Below are positions 1-12,551 of a DNA stretch of 64,000 nt, piece by piece. Made by a program: the position numbers and the translations under genes. The DNA lies in contig JACJWI010000006.1 of assembly GCA_020637215.1 (NCBI GenBank), forward strand, positions 62,001-126,000, in the 5' to 3' direction. The notes below the pieces were generated by a model. That model was not told where the DNA came from. It searched no databases and was given only the letters and a program-made list of their open reading frames with translations. This DNA comes from Microthrixaceae bacterium. Its GTDB lineage: Bacteria > Actinomycetota > Acidimicrobiia > Acidimicrobiales > Microtrichaceae. Position 1 is the first letter of the stretch; each line of letters starts with the position of its first letter.

Positions 1-1
1 C

Positions 2-727
2 AGACCGGCGCAGCTGCTCGATGTGGTCGAGGGCCGCACCGCGAAGGCACCCACGACGTGGCTGGAGGCCCGCCCGGAGTCGTGGCGCGCGGCGATCCGT
101 TGGGGGGCGTTGGACCTGTCGGGGCCGTACCGCAAGACGTTCAACGACACGCTGCCCGACGCGACCCAGGTCGCGGATCCGTTCCACGTGTGCAAGCTCG
201 CGAACAGTCGCCTCGACGAGTGCCGTCGTCGGGTGCAGAACGAGACGCTCGGGCACCGAGGCCGCAAAGACGACCCGCTCTACCGATCTCGCCGGCTGTT
301 GACCAAGGGCCACGAACGCCTCGATGAGAAGGGCACCGAGAAGCTCCTCGGATTCCTCGAGGCCGGAGACCCACACGGCGAGGTCCGCATGACCTGGCAC
401 GCCAAAGAGACCCTCCGCGGGTTCTACACCCAACCCGCAGAGAACGCTGAAGCGTTCCTCGACGAGCTCGTCGCCGACATGGGCGACGAGTCGATGCCGA
501 TCGAGGTCCGTTCCCTCGCCCGCACCCTGACAACCTGGCGTGCTCAGATCCTGGCCTGGCACGACGCGAAGGTGTCCAACGGGCCAACCGAGTCGATCAA
601 CAACCTGATCAAGCGGATCAAACGCATCGGGTTCGGGTTCCGCCGCTTCGCCAACTACCGGATCCGAGTCCTGCTCTACGCCGGCACACCCAACTGGGAC
701 CTACTCGACACCGTCACACCCCGCTGA
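2..727 (+). CDS. ISL3-family transposase, 5' end cut by the window edge
   Basis: DDE-type transposase of the ISL3 family, which cuts and rejoins its own element ends. The reading frame is open to the left edge, so the N-terminus (usually a zinc-finger/helix-turn-helix part) is missing here and the GTG at 23 is not a credible start. Family hallmarks are the block ADPFHVCKLAN, then RRRVQNETLGHRGRK, and near the C-terminus the catalytic-glutamate block NGPTESINNLIKRIKR. The frame is intact to the TGA at 725-727, so the gene may be functional. Confidence 0.85.
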   Translation, partial: RPAQLLDVVEGRTAKAPTTWLEARPESWRAAIRWGALDLSGPYRKTFNDTLPDATQVADPFHVCKLANSRLDECRRRVQNETLGHRGRKDDPLYRSRRLLTKGHERLDEKGTEKLLGFLEAGDPHGEVRMTWHAKETLRGFYTQPAENAEAFLDELVADMGDESMPIEVRSLARTLTTWRAQILAWHDAKVSNGPTESINNLIKRIKRIGFGFRRFANYRIRVLLYAGTPNWDLLDTVTPR

Positions 728-740
728 ACTCCGAAGAGCC
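728..740. repeat. Right terminal inverted repeat of the IS element
   Basis: The sequence AACTCCGAAGAGCC begins at the transposase stop codon; its complement GGCTCTTCGGAGTT matches the usual GGCTCTT start of ISL3 ends. The left partner is outside the window, so pairing cannot be checked here. Confidence 0.7.
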
Positions 741-847
741 GGTTTGGTCCGCCCCGGAGCCGCTGTGGGATCCTGTGGCAGGCCGCGCTGTGGCCGAGTC
801 GACCAGTGGACCGTGTCGACCACAGACCCCTGCAGGAGGACTCTTCC

Positions 848-1729
848 GTGGACGAGCAGCAGCTCAACAAGATCACCAACGATCCGGGCTTCATCGCCGC
901 CCTCGACCAGAGCGGTGGATCCACGCCCAAGGCGCTCAAGCTCTACGGCATCGACGAGAGCGAGTACTCCGGCGAGGACGAGATGTTCGACCTCATCCAC
1001 CAGATGCGGACCCGCATCATCACCGACCCGGCGTTCAACGGCGACCGCATCGTCGGGGCGATCCTCTTCGAGCAGACGATGGACCGCCAGATCGACGGCA
1101 AGGGCACCGCGGAGTACCTGTGGCAGGACAAGGGCGTGGTGCCGTTCCTGAAGGTCGACAAGGGCCTGGCCGACGAGGTCGACGGCAGCCAGGTCATGAA
1201 GCCGATCCCCGGCCTCGACGACCTGCTCGAGCGGGCCAAGACCCACGGCGTGTTCGGCACCAAGATGCGCTCGGTCATCAAGGTCGCCAACGAGGCCGGT
1301 GTGACCGCCAACGTGGCCCAGCAGTTCGAGATCGGCCGCCAGATCCTGGCCCACGGCCTGGTCCCGATCATCGAACCGGAGATCGACATCAACAGCCCCT
1401 CCAAGGCCGAGGCCGAGAAGCTCCTCAAGGAGCGCATCCTGGCCGAGCTCGACGGCGTCGACGGCCAGATCATGCTGAAGCTCACCCTCCCCGAGCAGGA
1501 CGGCTTCTACACCGAGCTGGTCGAGCACCCCAAGGTGCTGCGGGTCGTCGCCCTCTCCGGCGGCTACAGCCGCGAGGAGGCCAACGCCCGCCTGGCCCGC
1601 AACCCCGGGGTGATCGCCAGCTTCTCCCGGGCCTTCACCGAGGGCCTGTCGGCCCAGCAGTCCGCCGACGAGTACACCGCGGCGCTCGACGCCTCCACCC
1701 AGAGCATCTTCGAGGCCTCCAACACCTGA
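848..1729 (+). CDS. fda: Fructose-bisphosphate aldolase class I
   Basis: Cytosolic glycolytic/gluconeogenic enzyme that cleaves fructose 1,6-bisphosphate to dihydroxyacetone phosphate and glyceraldehyde 3-phosphate through a Schiff base. The protein is 293 residues, the usual size of the short bacterial class I (staphylococcal FdaB-like) family. It carries the N-terminal block GFIAALDQSGGSTPKALK (about residues 14-31), the FGTKMRS block and the Schiff-base lysine in MLKLTLP (about K211), then SGGYSREEAN. The GTG start at 848 was chosen because AGGAGGA lies 7 bases upstream and the family match begins there. It stands alone, just downstream of the IS end. Confidence 0.95.
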   Translation: MDEQQLNKITNDPGFIAALDQSGGSTPKALKLYGIDESEYSGEDEMFDLIHQMRTRIITDPAFNGDRIVGAILFEQTMDRQIDGKGTAEYLWQDKGVVPFLKVDKGLADEVDGSQVMKPIPGLDDLLERAKTHGVFGTKMRSVIKVANEAGVTANVAQQFEIGRQILAHGLVPIIEPEIDINSPSKAEAEKLLKERILAELDGVDGQIMLKLTLPEQDGFYTELVEHPKVLRVVALSGGYSREEANARLARNPGVIASFSRAFTEGLSAQQSADEYTAALDASTQSIFEASNT

Positions 1730-1791
1730 CCGACCGGTCGATCCACTCGGCCGGGGTGCCCCGACGGCCCTCGGGCTGACAACATCCGACG

Positions 1792-2964
1792 ATGACCGTG
1801 CGGCCCGTCTCCGAGCACACCTCGGAGGCGGGCCGCCGTCGCGTCGGTGACCCGTTCACGAACCTGCCGGGTCTCGACGGCCTGCGAGGGTTGGCGGTGG
1901 TCGCGGTCGTCGCCTTCCACGCGGGCCTCGGTCGCATGGTCGGCGGCTTCCTGGGCGTCTCGACGTTCTTCACGCTGTCGGGCTTCCTCGTCACCGGCCT
2001 GCTGGTCCGCCGGTCCCGGCACTCCCCTGCCATCGCCCTCCGTCCGTTCTGGGAACGACGGGCACGACGGCTGCTGCCCGCATCCCTGGCCACGCTGGCT
2101 GGGATCGTGCTCCTGTTCGGCCCGTTCGTCGCCACGGCCGATCAGCGCAGGGCGATGCCTGCCGACGTGCTCGCCGCCCTGTTCGAGGTCGCCAACTGGC
2201 ACGACATCGCCAGCGGCAGCTCGTACGGGGCGTTGTTCGCCGCGCCGTCGCCGGTGCTGCACTTCTGGAGCCTGTCGATCGAGGCCCAGTTCTACGTGGT
2301 GCTCCCGTTGCTGGTGCTCGCCGCGTGGAGGTGCGGGCATCGCCGACGACCGGCGTTGGCCGCCATCCTCGGCGGACTCGCCCTGCTGTCGGCGCTGGAG
2401 CCCGTCGTGTTCTCGATGAGCCCCGACCGCGTCTACTACGGGACCGACACCCGGGCCGTCGAGCTCCTCATCGGAGGCCTGCTCGGCCTGGCGTGGACCC
2501 ACGAACCGATCCGACGGCGGCTCGTCATCGGCCGCGGCGTGCGGGTCACGGTGCCGGCGCTGGGAGCGCTCGCACTGGGGCTGCAGCTGTGGTGGTGGTG
2601 GTCGTTGCCGCTCTCCAGCCCGTGGCTCTCGCGGGGCGGATTCACCGGCTACGCGGTGCTGTCCTGCCTGGTGATCCTGGCCGCCGCGGTGCCGGTGGGT
2701 CCGGTGAACACCATCCTGCGGTCGGCACCGTTGCGCTGGCTCGGGGTCCGCTCCTTCGGCATCTACCTCCTGCACTGGCCCGTCATGCTCGCTGTCCGCC
2801 AGCTGCACCCCGGGGTGGGGCCGGTGACATCGGCTGCGATCGCGGTGGTGATCTCGGTGCTCGGTGCCGCCGTGTCGTACCGCCTCATCGAACAGCCGGT
2901 GCGAACGGGGCGATGGCCCGCACCCGGCGCGTCCTTCGGACCTCCACCGCCGCAGTGGCCGTGA
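1792..2964 (+). CDS. Membrane acyltransferase 3 (OafA/YrhL-like)
   Basis: Multi-pass inner-membrane acyltransferase of the acyltransferase-3 family, which O-acetylates or acylates cell-surface sugars. The 390 residues open with the family signature GLDGLRGLAVVAVVAFHAG (catalytic-type histidine in the first helix), then GVSTFFTLSGFLVTGLL and the basic FWERRARRLLPA motif. About ten hydrophobic helices follow, ending in FGIYLLHWPV and RLIEQPVRTG. Many homologues continue into an SGNH domain in the same protein; here that domain is in the next frame, overlapping by 52 bp, which suggests a split fusion. The substrate cannot be told from the sequence. Confidence 0.85.
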   Translation: MTVRPVSEHTSEAGRRRVGDPFTNLPGLDGLRGLAVVAVVAFHAGLGRMVGGFLGVSTFFTLSGFLVTGLLVRRSRHSPAIALRPFWERRARRLLPASLATLAGIVLLFGPFVATADQRRAMPADVLAALFEVANWHDIASGSSYGALFAAPSPVLHFWSLSIEAQFYVVLPLLVLAAWRCGHRRRPALAAILGGLALLSALEPVVFSMSPDRVYYGTDTRAVELLIGGLLGLAWTHEPIRRRLVIGRGVRVTVPALGALALGLQLWWWWSLPLSSPWLSRGGFTGYAVLSCLVILAAAVPVGPVNTILRSAPLRWLGVRSFGIYLLHWPVMLAVRQLHPGVGPVTSAAIAVVISVLGAAVSYRLIEQPVRTGRWPAPGASFGPPPPQWP

Positions 2965-3998
2965 TGGCGGTCGCCACGCTCACCCTCCCGTCGGGGAGCC
3001 GTCATGAGTCCGCCGGTGGCCTGGTCGCCGATCCGGCCACCTACGACCGCCTGATCGAGGCCCACGGGTCCGCGGCGTCGCCCACCTCGACGAACCCGGC
3101 CCGACCCGCCGCCGATCCCGTCGCGTCGAGCACCGTCGCCGTGGCACCGGTCCCCACGATGGCACCCTTCGGGGACTCCACTGTCCTCGGGGTCGGGATG
3201 GCCCTGGCCCGCTGGGCGATGGACACGGGGCGGTTGACCGGGACCCGGGGCGACTTCCGGGTGGGGTGCGGGATCCCCCGCTTCGACGCGATCCGCACCT
3301 CCGGCGTCAAGCCCGACGATCCCGAGTGCCGGGACTGGCCCGTGCGATGGGCGGAACGGATCCGCACCGACTCCCCCGACATCGCGCTGATCATGTCGGC
3401 GGTGTGGTCGGTCCCGGACGCCCGGCTCCCCGGATCTGACCGCTGGAGCGCGATCGGCGATCCCCACACCGACGAATTCATCCGGGACGAGTACCTCGCC
3501 GCGGTCGACGTGCTGTCCTCCCGGGGCGCACTGGTGGTGCTGGTCACCTGGCCCCGGTTCGGCGACTGGGTCGCCGGCGGACGATCAGGGGTGCTGGGAG
3601 ACCAGGTCGACGGGGAACGCATGTCGCGGATGAACCGCATCCTCACCGAGGTGGCGGCCCGACGACCGGAGTCGGTCCGCGTGGTCGACCTGGCCGGATG
3701 GCTGGGCGACCGCTCCCAGGATCGGGCTCTGCGACCCGATGGCGTCCACTTCAGCGAGGCGACGTTCCGCCCGATCGTCGACGAGTGGATGGGGCCCGAG
3801 ATCGAGCGGATCTGGACGGAGTGGTGGACCCGGCATCGGACGTCCGTGGCGGCCGATCCCGCGGCTCCCGGTACGGCTGCTCCCGTTCCCGCGACTGCCG
3901 ATCCCGCGACTGCCGATCCCGCGACGGCACAACCGGCCGTACAGATCCCGGGACCTGCCGCGTCGACGCCGGAGGGCCCGACCGCCGGCCGGGCCTGA
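2913..3998 (+). CDS. Secreted SGNH-hydrolase-like domain protein
   Basis: About 361 residues from the ATG at 2913, which overlaps the acyltransferase gene; ATG 2964 is a shorter alternative. The longer start gives a basic then hydrophobic leader (MARTRRVLRTSTAAVAVMAV) usable as a signal peptide or membrane helix. A catalytic-type block FGDSTVLGVG follows (about residues 85-94), and near the end DGVHFSEATF supplies the Asp/His pair, the arrangement of SGNH domains attached to OafA-like acyltransferases. The C-terminus is a low-complexity Pro/Ala/Thr tail with a short tandem repeat (ATADP). It probably works with the acyltransferase on the extracytoplasmic side; this is inferred from context. 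Confidence 0.75.
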   Translation: MARTRRVLRTSTAAVAVMAVATLTLPSGSRHESAGGLVADPATYDRLIEAHGSAASPTSTNPARPAADPVASSTVAVAPVPTMAPFGDSTVLGVGMALARWAMDTGRLTGTRGDFRVGCGIPRFDAIRTSGVKPDDPECRDWPVRWAERIRTDSPDIALIMSAVWSVPDARLPGSDRWSAIGDPHTDEFIRDEYLAAVDVLSSRGALVVLVTWPRFGDWVAGGRSGVLGDQVDGERMSRMNRILTEVAARRPESVRVVDLAGWLGDRSQDRALRPDGVHFSEATFRPIVDEWMGPEIERIWTEWWTRHRTSVAADPAAPGTAAPVPATADPATADPATAQPAVQIPGPAASTPEGPTAGRA

Positions 3999-4001
3999 AC
4001 G

Positions 4002-5435
4002 TCAACCCGCGGCACGCTCCGCGGCGTCGAGGAAGTCGGGCTCGGCCCGGGCCACCTGCGTGAACAGCAGGCGGGCCTGGGGCACGTCGCCGGACCGCTC
4101 GTAGAGGTCGGCCAGGGCGTAGGCCCGACGGAGGTGGTGATCCATCGGCCGCTTGGGGATCCGGAACCCCTTGCCCAGCAGCGCGATGGCGTCGGCCAGT
4201 CGACCCTGGTCCGCGAGGGCGCCCGCGGCGACGATCCGGCCCTCGTTGACCAGCGGACCCGACGGCGACGACGTCCGCAGCTCCTCCCACAGCTCCTCGA
4301 CACGGCTGTACTGGCCGAGCGCCCGACGGCAGTCGGCGAGCACCGGATGCTGCTCGGTCGATCCTCCGGTCAGCTCGACGAAGGCATCGAGCTCACGGGC
4401 GGCCTCACGCCAGCGACCCAGCCGGTACAGGGTGAGCCCGTAGAGCTCACGGGCCTCGGCCAGGTCCGGCACCTCGGCCACCACCGGGGCGAGAACGGCC
4501 CGCGCCTCGGGGTAGCGCTCTGCCGCGTACGCCGTCGCAGCATCCGACAGCCGACCCTCGAGGCGGACCGCCCGCTTGGAGCCCACCAGGTCGACCAGCT
4601 GCGGAGCGTGCACCTTGACCGGTCGCCCCGATCGCCGGGACGAGCTCCGCCGGGGTGGCCGCGACGACACAGGGCCCTCGTCGATCCACACCTCTGCCTC
4701 GCGGGCCGGAGCGGCCGGGGGTCGATCGGACTTGTCGGTCCGCCGCGGCGGCGGAGGGATCGGTCGGGAATCGCGCTGACGGCTCCGGGCCGCGCCCTGG
4801 CGTGTGCCCTGGCGCCCGTCCCGATCCCGGTCCCTGCGATCCCGGTCGTTGCGATCCCGTCGCTCACGGTCCGGACGAGGACCTGCCGGTCGTGAGCCCT
4901 GCGGACGCGGACCGCTGCGTGCTCCGCCTGGTCGCGACCCGCCGTTGCGGGCCGGGCCGCTCCGAGCTCCGCCGCTGCGGGATCCACCCGACGAACGTGA
5001 ACCACCATCTCGCGACTCTCCGCCGCGGGATGCGCCACGCCCAGCCCCACCGTCTCGTGACCCGCCCGGGCGCCCGGAGGTGCCCCGCGTACCGCCGGAG
5101 CGCGGTCCTCCTGCGCCCGAACCGGATGACCGGGTGCCGGATGTCCTGGTACCGGATGACCGAGCTCCCGGACCGGTTCCGGAGGATCGGGGTCCCGAGG
5201 ATCGAGCGCCACCGGTGCGGGGACCGCTCGCCGGCCCCCGCGACCCGCCGGGTCCTGACGATCTGGTGCCGGATGAGCGGGGTCCACCGGAGCGCGACCC
5301 CCCCGAGGACCCTCCAGATGGCGCACGAGAGCCTGAACGCGAGCCCTGGGAGCCTGCACTGCGCCGCGGTGGACGAGCGTCATCGTCGGAGTCAGGTCGC
5401 CGCCGGGGCGGTCGGTCGTTGGCGGGGGTGGGCAT
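4002..5435 (-). CDS. Arg/Gly/Ser-rich disordered protein with C-terminal TPR repeats
   Basis: A 477-residue protein in two parts. Residues ~1-280 are low complexity, dominated by Arg, Gly, Ser and Pro with many SSGxRSSG-like units and an RD-rich stretch (RDRNDRDRRDRDRD-type), and should be disordered and strongly basic. Residues ~290-475 contain tetratricopeptide-like helical pairs (AAERYPEARAVLAPV, YGLTLYRLGRWREAARELDAF, ALADLYERSGDVPQARLLF), a protein-interaction scaffold. The ATG at 5435 has GAGG five bases upstream; upstream codons would lie in the 5S gene. It sits directly downstream of the rRNA operon terminator and converges on the SGNH gene with 3 bases between stops. Function unknown; RNA or ribosome binding is only a guess from composition. 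Confidence 0.75.
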   Translation of the reverse strand: MPTPANDRPPRRRPDSDDDARPPRRSAGSQGSRSGSRAPSGGSSGGSRSGGPRSSGTRSSGPGGSRGPASGPRTGGARSSGPRSSGTGPGARSSGTRTSGTRSSGSGAGGPRSGGTRGTSGRPGGSRDGGAGRGASRGGESRDGGSRSSGGSRSGGARSGPARNGGSRPGGARSGPRPQGSRPAGPRPDRERRDRNDRDRRDRDRDGRQGTRQGAARSRQRDSRPIPPPPRRTDKSDRPPAAPAREAEVWIDEGPVSSRPPRRSSSRRSGRPVKVHAPQLVDLVGSKRAVRLEGRLSDAATAYAAERYPEARAVLAPVVAEVPDLAEARELYGLTLYRLGRWREAARELDAFVELTGGSTEQHPVLADCRRALGQYSRVEELWEELRTSSPSGPLVNEGRIVAAGALADQGRLADAIALLGKGFRIPKRPMDHHLRRAYALADLYERSGDVPQARLLFTQVARAEPDFLDAAERAAG

Positions 5436-5524
5436 CAGGACCTCTTCAACAGCGTCGACGGCTCGAACGCGAGTGGCCACGCTACCGGACGCAGCGCGGC
5501 GGCCGGCATGGCCGACGGGACGGG

Positions 5525-5562
5525 AAAACGGTGAAGGGGAGGCGCTCTCGCGCCTCCCCTTC
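5525..5562 (-). terminator. Intrinsic terminator of the rRNA operon
   Basis: A perfect 13-bp inverted repeat (5533-5545 with 5550-5562, loop TCTC) lies 6 bases beyond the 5S 3' end. On the minus strand it is followed by ACCGTTTTCCC. Position, stem strength and T-run fit a Rho-independent terminator. Confidence 0.8.
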
Positions 5563-5568
5563 GAGAAA

Positions 5569-5685
<117 letters not shown>

Positions 5686-5745
5686 TCTGTTGTCAACTGA
5701 CGAGCGGGTGGCCCCGACTCCGGGGCCGGCGTCCACTCGAGGACT

Positions 5746-5783
5746 TCATAGCGAGCACGAACGTCTTGTAAGACGAACCCAAG
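5746..5783 (-). ncRNA. 3' half of the 23S processing stem
   Basis: The bases flanking the 23S 3' end are nearly complementary to those flanking its 5' end (8829-8868). Both arms share CTTGGGT and GCTCGTGCTCGCTATGA-type runs, with a few mismatches in between. Such a stem loops out 23S rRNA for RNase III cleavage. Confidence 0.65.
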
Positions 5784-8828
<3,045 letters not shown>

Positions 8829-8832
<4 letters not shown>

Positions 8833-8868
8833 GGTATCGCATTACAAAGATGCTCGTGCTCGCTATGA
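8829..8868 (-). ncRNA. 5' half of the 23S processing stem
   Basis: Partner of 5746-5783. In the transcript it lies just before the 23S 5' end and contains TCATAGCGAGCACGAGC, which pairs with the region after the 23S 3' end. Confidence 0.65.
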
Positions 8869-10634
<1,766 letters not shown>

Positions 10635-10758
10635 GACCTCAGGATCCGCTCCGAAGAGCTCGTCCGTCGATCGGAGAGCCGGTGGCAGGCCTGAACCTGA
10701 TCACCGACTGGCACAGACTGGCGTTGGTCCACCGATCCGAAGACCGGCAGATCATCAT

Positions 10759-10770
10759 CCGGAAAGTGCA
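10759..10770 (-). promoter_or_regulatory. boxA-like antitermination site in the rRNA leader
   Basis: On the minus strand the leader reads TGCACTTTCCGG, 7 of the first 8 bases of the boxA consensus TGCTCTTTAACA. It sits between the 16S processing stem and the 16S gene, within an unusual AT-rich patch (10765-10790). NusB, which binds boxA with NusE, is encoded at 63156-63704. Confidence 0.4.
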
Positions 10771-10846
10771 TAAATATCTGAATTGATCGGGTCGACTGCT
10801 CGCGGGTGTGAACCCACGGGTAGCCTCCCGCACTCGCCTTTTGGCA

Positions 10847-10874
10847 TCCTGTCTTCCGTTGTCAAGGAACGCCT
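10847..10874 (-). ncRNA. 5' half of the 16S processing stem
   Basis: Complementary to 8944-8971 with two mismatches. It contains TTGACA by chance, but no -10 element follows at the right distance, so it is read as RNA structure and not as a promoter. Confidence 0.8.
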
Positions 10875-10983
10875 GAGCTCCACGAGGGGGGCTCGAGCTG
10901 GAACGTGGTGGCACGGTGACCGTGCGAACCAGGGGTTCCGTTCCCCGTTCCGGTGCCGAAGCTGCCGTGCGGGGCGAAGTGAG

Positions 10984-11012
10984 AGAATATGGCACCCGGT
11001 GGCCGGGGTCAA
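10984..11012 (-). promoter_or_regulatory. rRNA operon promoter
   Basis: On the minus strand TTGACC (11007-11012) is followed by a 17-base spacer and TATTCT (10984-10989), close to the housekeeping sigma consensus. Transcription would start near 10977, giving a leader of about 340 bases before 16S. It lies about 80 bp past the tyrS stop on the same strand. The rest of 10635-11091 shows no gene. Confidence 0.75.
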
Positions 11013-11091
11013 CTCGATGTCGTGAGACGCCCGTCACGTCCCTCAGCGGCGGCCCGTCCGTCGGCCGAACGGCGGCACGGAGGACTGCTCG

Positions 11092-12393
11092 CTACCCCAC
11101 CGTGACCAGGTGGTGGGTGCGGCGCCCGCGGGCGAGCAGGACGTACCGCCCGTGCAGCAGATCCGACTCGACCAGCGGAGCACCCGGCCGGTCCGACAGC
11201 TTCACCTGGTTCACCGAGTACCCCTGAAGGTTCCGGCGCACCTCTCCCTTGGAGCGGGCCAACCCGACCGCCTCGTCGGCCACGAGGTCGACCGGGTCCG
11301 AGCCGAGGAGGTCGCCGCGGGAAGCGGTGCTGGACGGGACCTCGGCCGCGAGCAGGTCCAGCGCACCGACCGAGGCCGACGTGATCGGCTGATCTCCGAA
11401 CAGCACCGCGGCGGCCTCTTCGATCGCGGCGATGGCGTCGGATCCGTGCACCACCGAGGTCAGCGCCCGCGCCAGCGCCCGCTGACCGAGCCTGCGCTCC
11501 GGGGCGGCGGCGTGCTCGACCGCGATGCGGCGGCACTCCTCGACCGCCACGGTGGTGAGCCGGAGCAGGAGCGGCTCGACGTCCTCGTCACCGACGTTGA
11601 GGAAGTACTGGTACAGCCGGTACGGCGAGGTCCGGGCCGCGTCGAGCCAGATGTTCTCGCCCTCGGACTTGCCGAACTTGGTGCCGTCGGCGCGGACGAT
11701 CAGCGGTGCGGTCAGGCCGTGGACCGCCTCGCCGCGGCGGCGACGGACCAGGTCGACGCCCGCGGTGATGTTGCCCCACTGGTCCGATCCCGCCACCTGG
11801 AGGTCGCACGCGTGGCTCTGGTGCAGGACGTCGAAGTCGTTGGCCTGCAGGAGCATGTAGCTGAACTCGGTGTAGGAGATCCCCGACTCGCGCTCCATCC
11901 GGCTGCGCACCGAGTCCTTGGCCAGCATCGTGTTGATCGTGACGTGCTTGCCGACGTCGCGGAGGAACTCGAGGACGCTGACCGACTCGGTCCAGGTCCG
12001 GTTGTCCACCACCGTCGCCGCGGCAGCGCCGTCGAAGGACAAGAAGCGCGCCAGCTGGGTCCCGATGGCGGCACGGTTGGCGTCGAGCACGTCGGCGTCG
12101 AGGAAGGTCCGTTCCGAGCTGCGCCCCGAGGGGTCGCCGATCATGCCGGTGGCCCCGCCCACCAGGGCGATCGGCGGGTGGCCGGCGTCCTGGAAGCGCC
12201 GCAGCAGCATGATCGACTGGAGGTTGCCGATGTGCAGCGAGTCCGCCGTCGGGTCGAACCCGCAGTAGGTGGGTGTGGGACCGGCGTCCAGGCGGTCGCG
12301 CAACGCGTCGAGGTCGGTGTGGTCCTGGACCAGGCCTCGTGCGGTCAGGTCGTCGATCACCCCGCCGCCGTGGGGTCGGACCTCTCCGGTCAT
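11092..12393 (-). CDS. tyrS: Tyrosyl-tRNA synthetase
   Basis: Cytosolic class I aminoacyl-tRNA synthetase that charges tRNA-Tyr. The product is 433 residues, normal for bacterial TyrRS. It has the HIGH-type motif LHIGN after YCGFDPTADS (about residues 35-50), the tyrosine-pocket DLQVAGSDQWGNI block, and the KMSKS-equivalent KFGKS (about residues 235-240), then a C-terminal S4-like RNA-binding domain (GEVRRNLQGYSVNQVKL). The ATG at 12393 was chosen because GGAGGAGA lies about 9 bases upstream. It is divergent from the penicillin-binding protein gene and precedes the rRNA promoter. Confidence 0.96.
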   Translation of the reverse strand: MTGEVRPHGGGVIDDLTARGLVQDHTDLDALRDRLDAGPTPTYCGFDPTADSLHIGNLQSIMLLRRFQDAGHPPIALVGGATGMIGDPSGRSSERTFLDADVLDANRAAIGTQLARFLSFDGAAAATVVDNRTWTESVSVLEFLRDVGKHVTINTMLAKDSVRSRMERESGISYTEFSYMLLQANDFDVLHQSHACDLQVAGSDQWGNITAGVDLVRRRRGEAVHGLTAPLIVRADGTKFGKSEGENIWLDAARTSPYRLYQYFLNVGDEDVEPLLLRLTTVAVEECRRIAVEHAAAPERRLGQRALARALTSVVHGSDAIAAIEEAAAVLFGDQPITSASVGALDLLAAEVPSSTASRGDLLGSDPVDLVADEAVGLARSKGEVRRNLQGYSVNQVKLSDRPGAPLVESDLLHGRYVLLARGRRTHHLVTVG

Positions 12394-12551
12394 CGCTCGG
12401 TCTCTCCTCCGGGCCGGGTCGGATCGACCTCCTGCGCCCATGTCGTCGGACCCGTCGCCAACGGAGCCGACGGGCGAGCTGAGAGCGTACCGCCGCTCTC
12501 TCAGCCGGCTGGCACCAGTTCGGGCAGCGGGTCGGCAACACTGGATCGGTC

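Larger units (their letters stand above)
1..740 (+). mobile_element. ISL3-family insertion sequence, right part
   Basis: The left end of the element lies outside the window. What is present is most of the transposase gene followed directly by a terminal repeat. The family call comes from the transposase. It is supported by the terminus, which on the minus strand reads GGCTCTTCGGAGTT, the start typical of ISL3-family ends. The 8 bases after it (741-748) would be the target duplication if the copy is intact. The element sits about 107 bp upstream of the aldolase start, so it may separate that gene from its original promoter. Confidence 0.8.

Noticed and set aside
10837..10865. TTGACA as a second rRNA promoter
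   Set aside because: No -10 element at 16-19 bases; the hexamer is part of the 28-base 16S processing stem.
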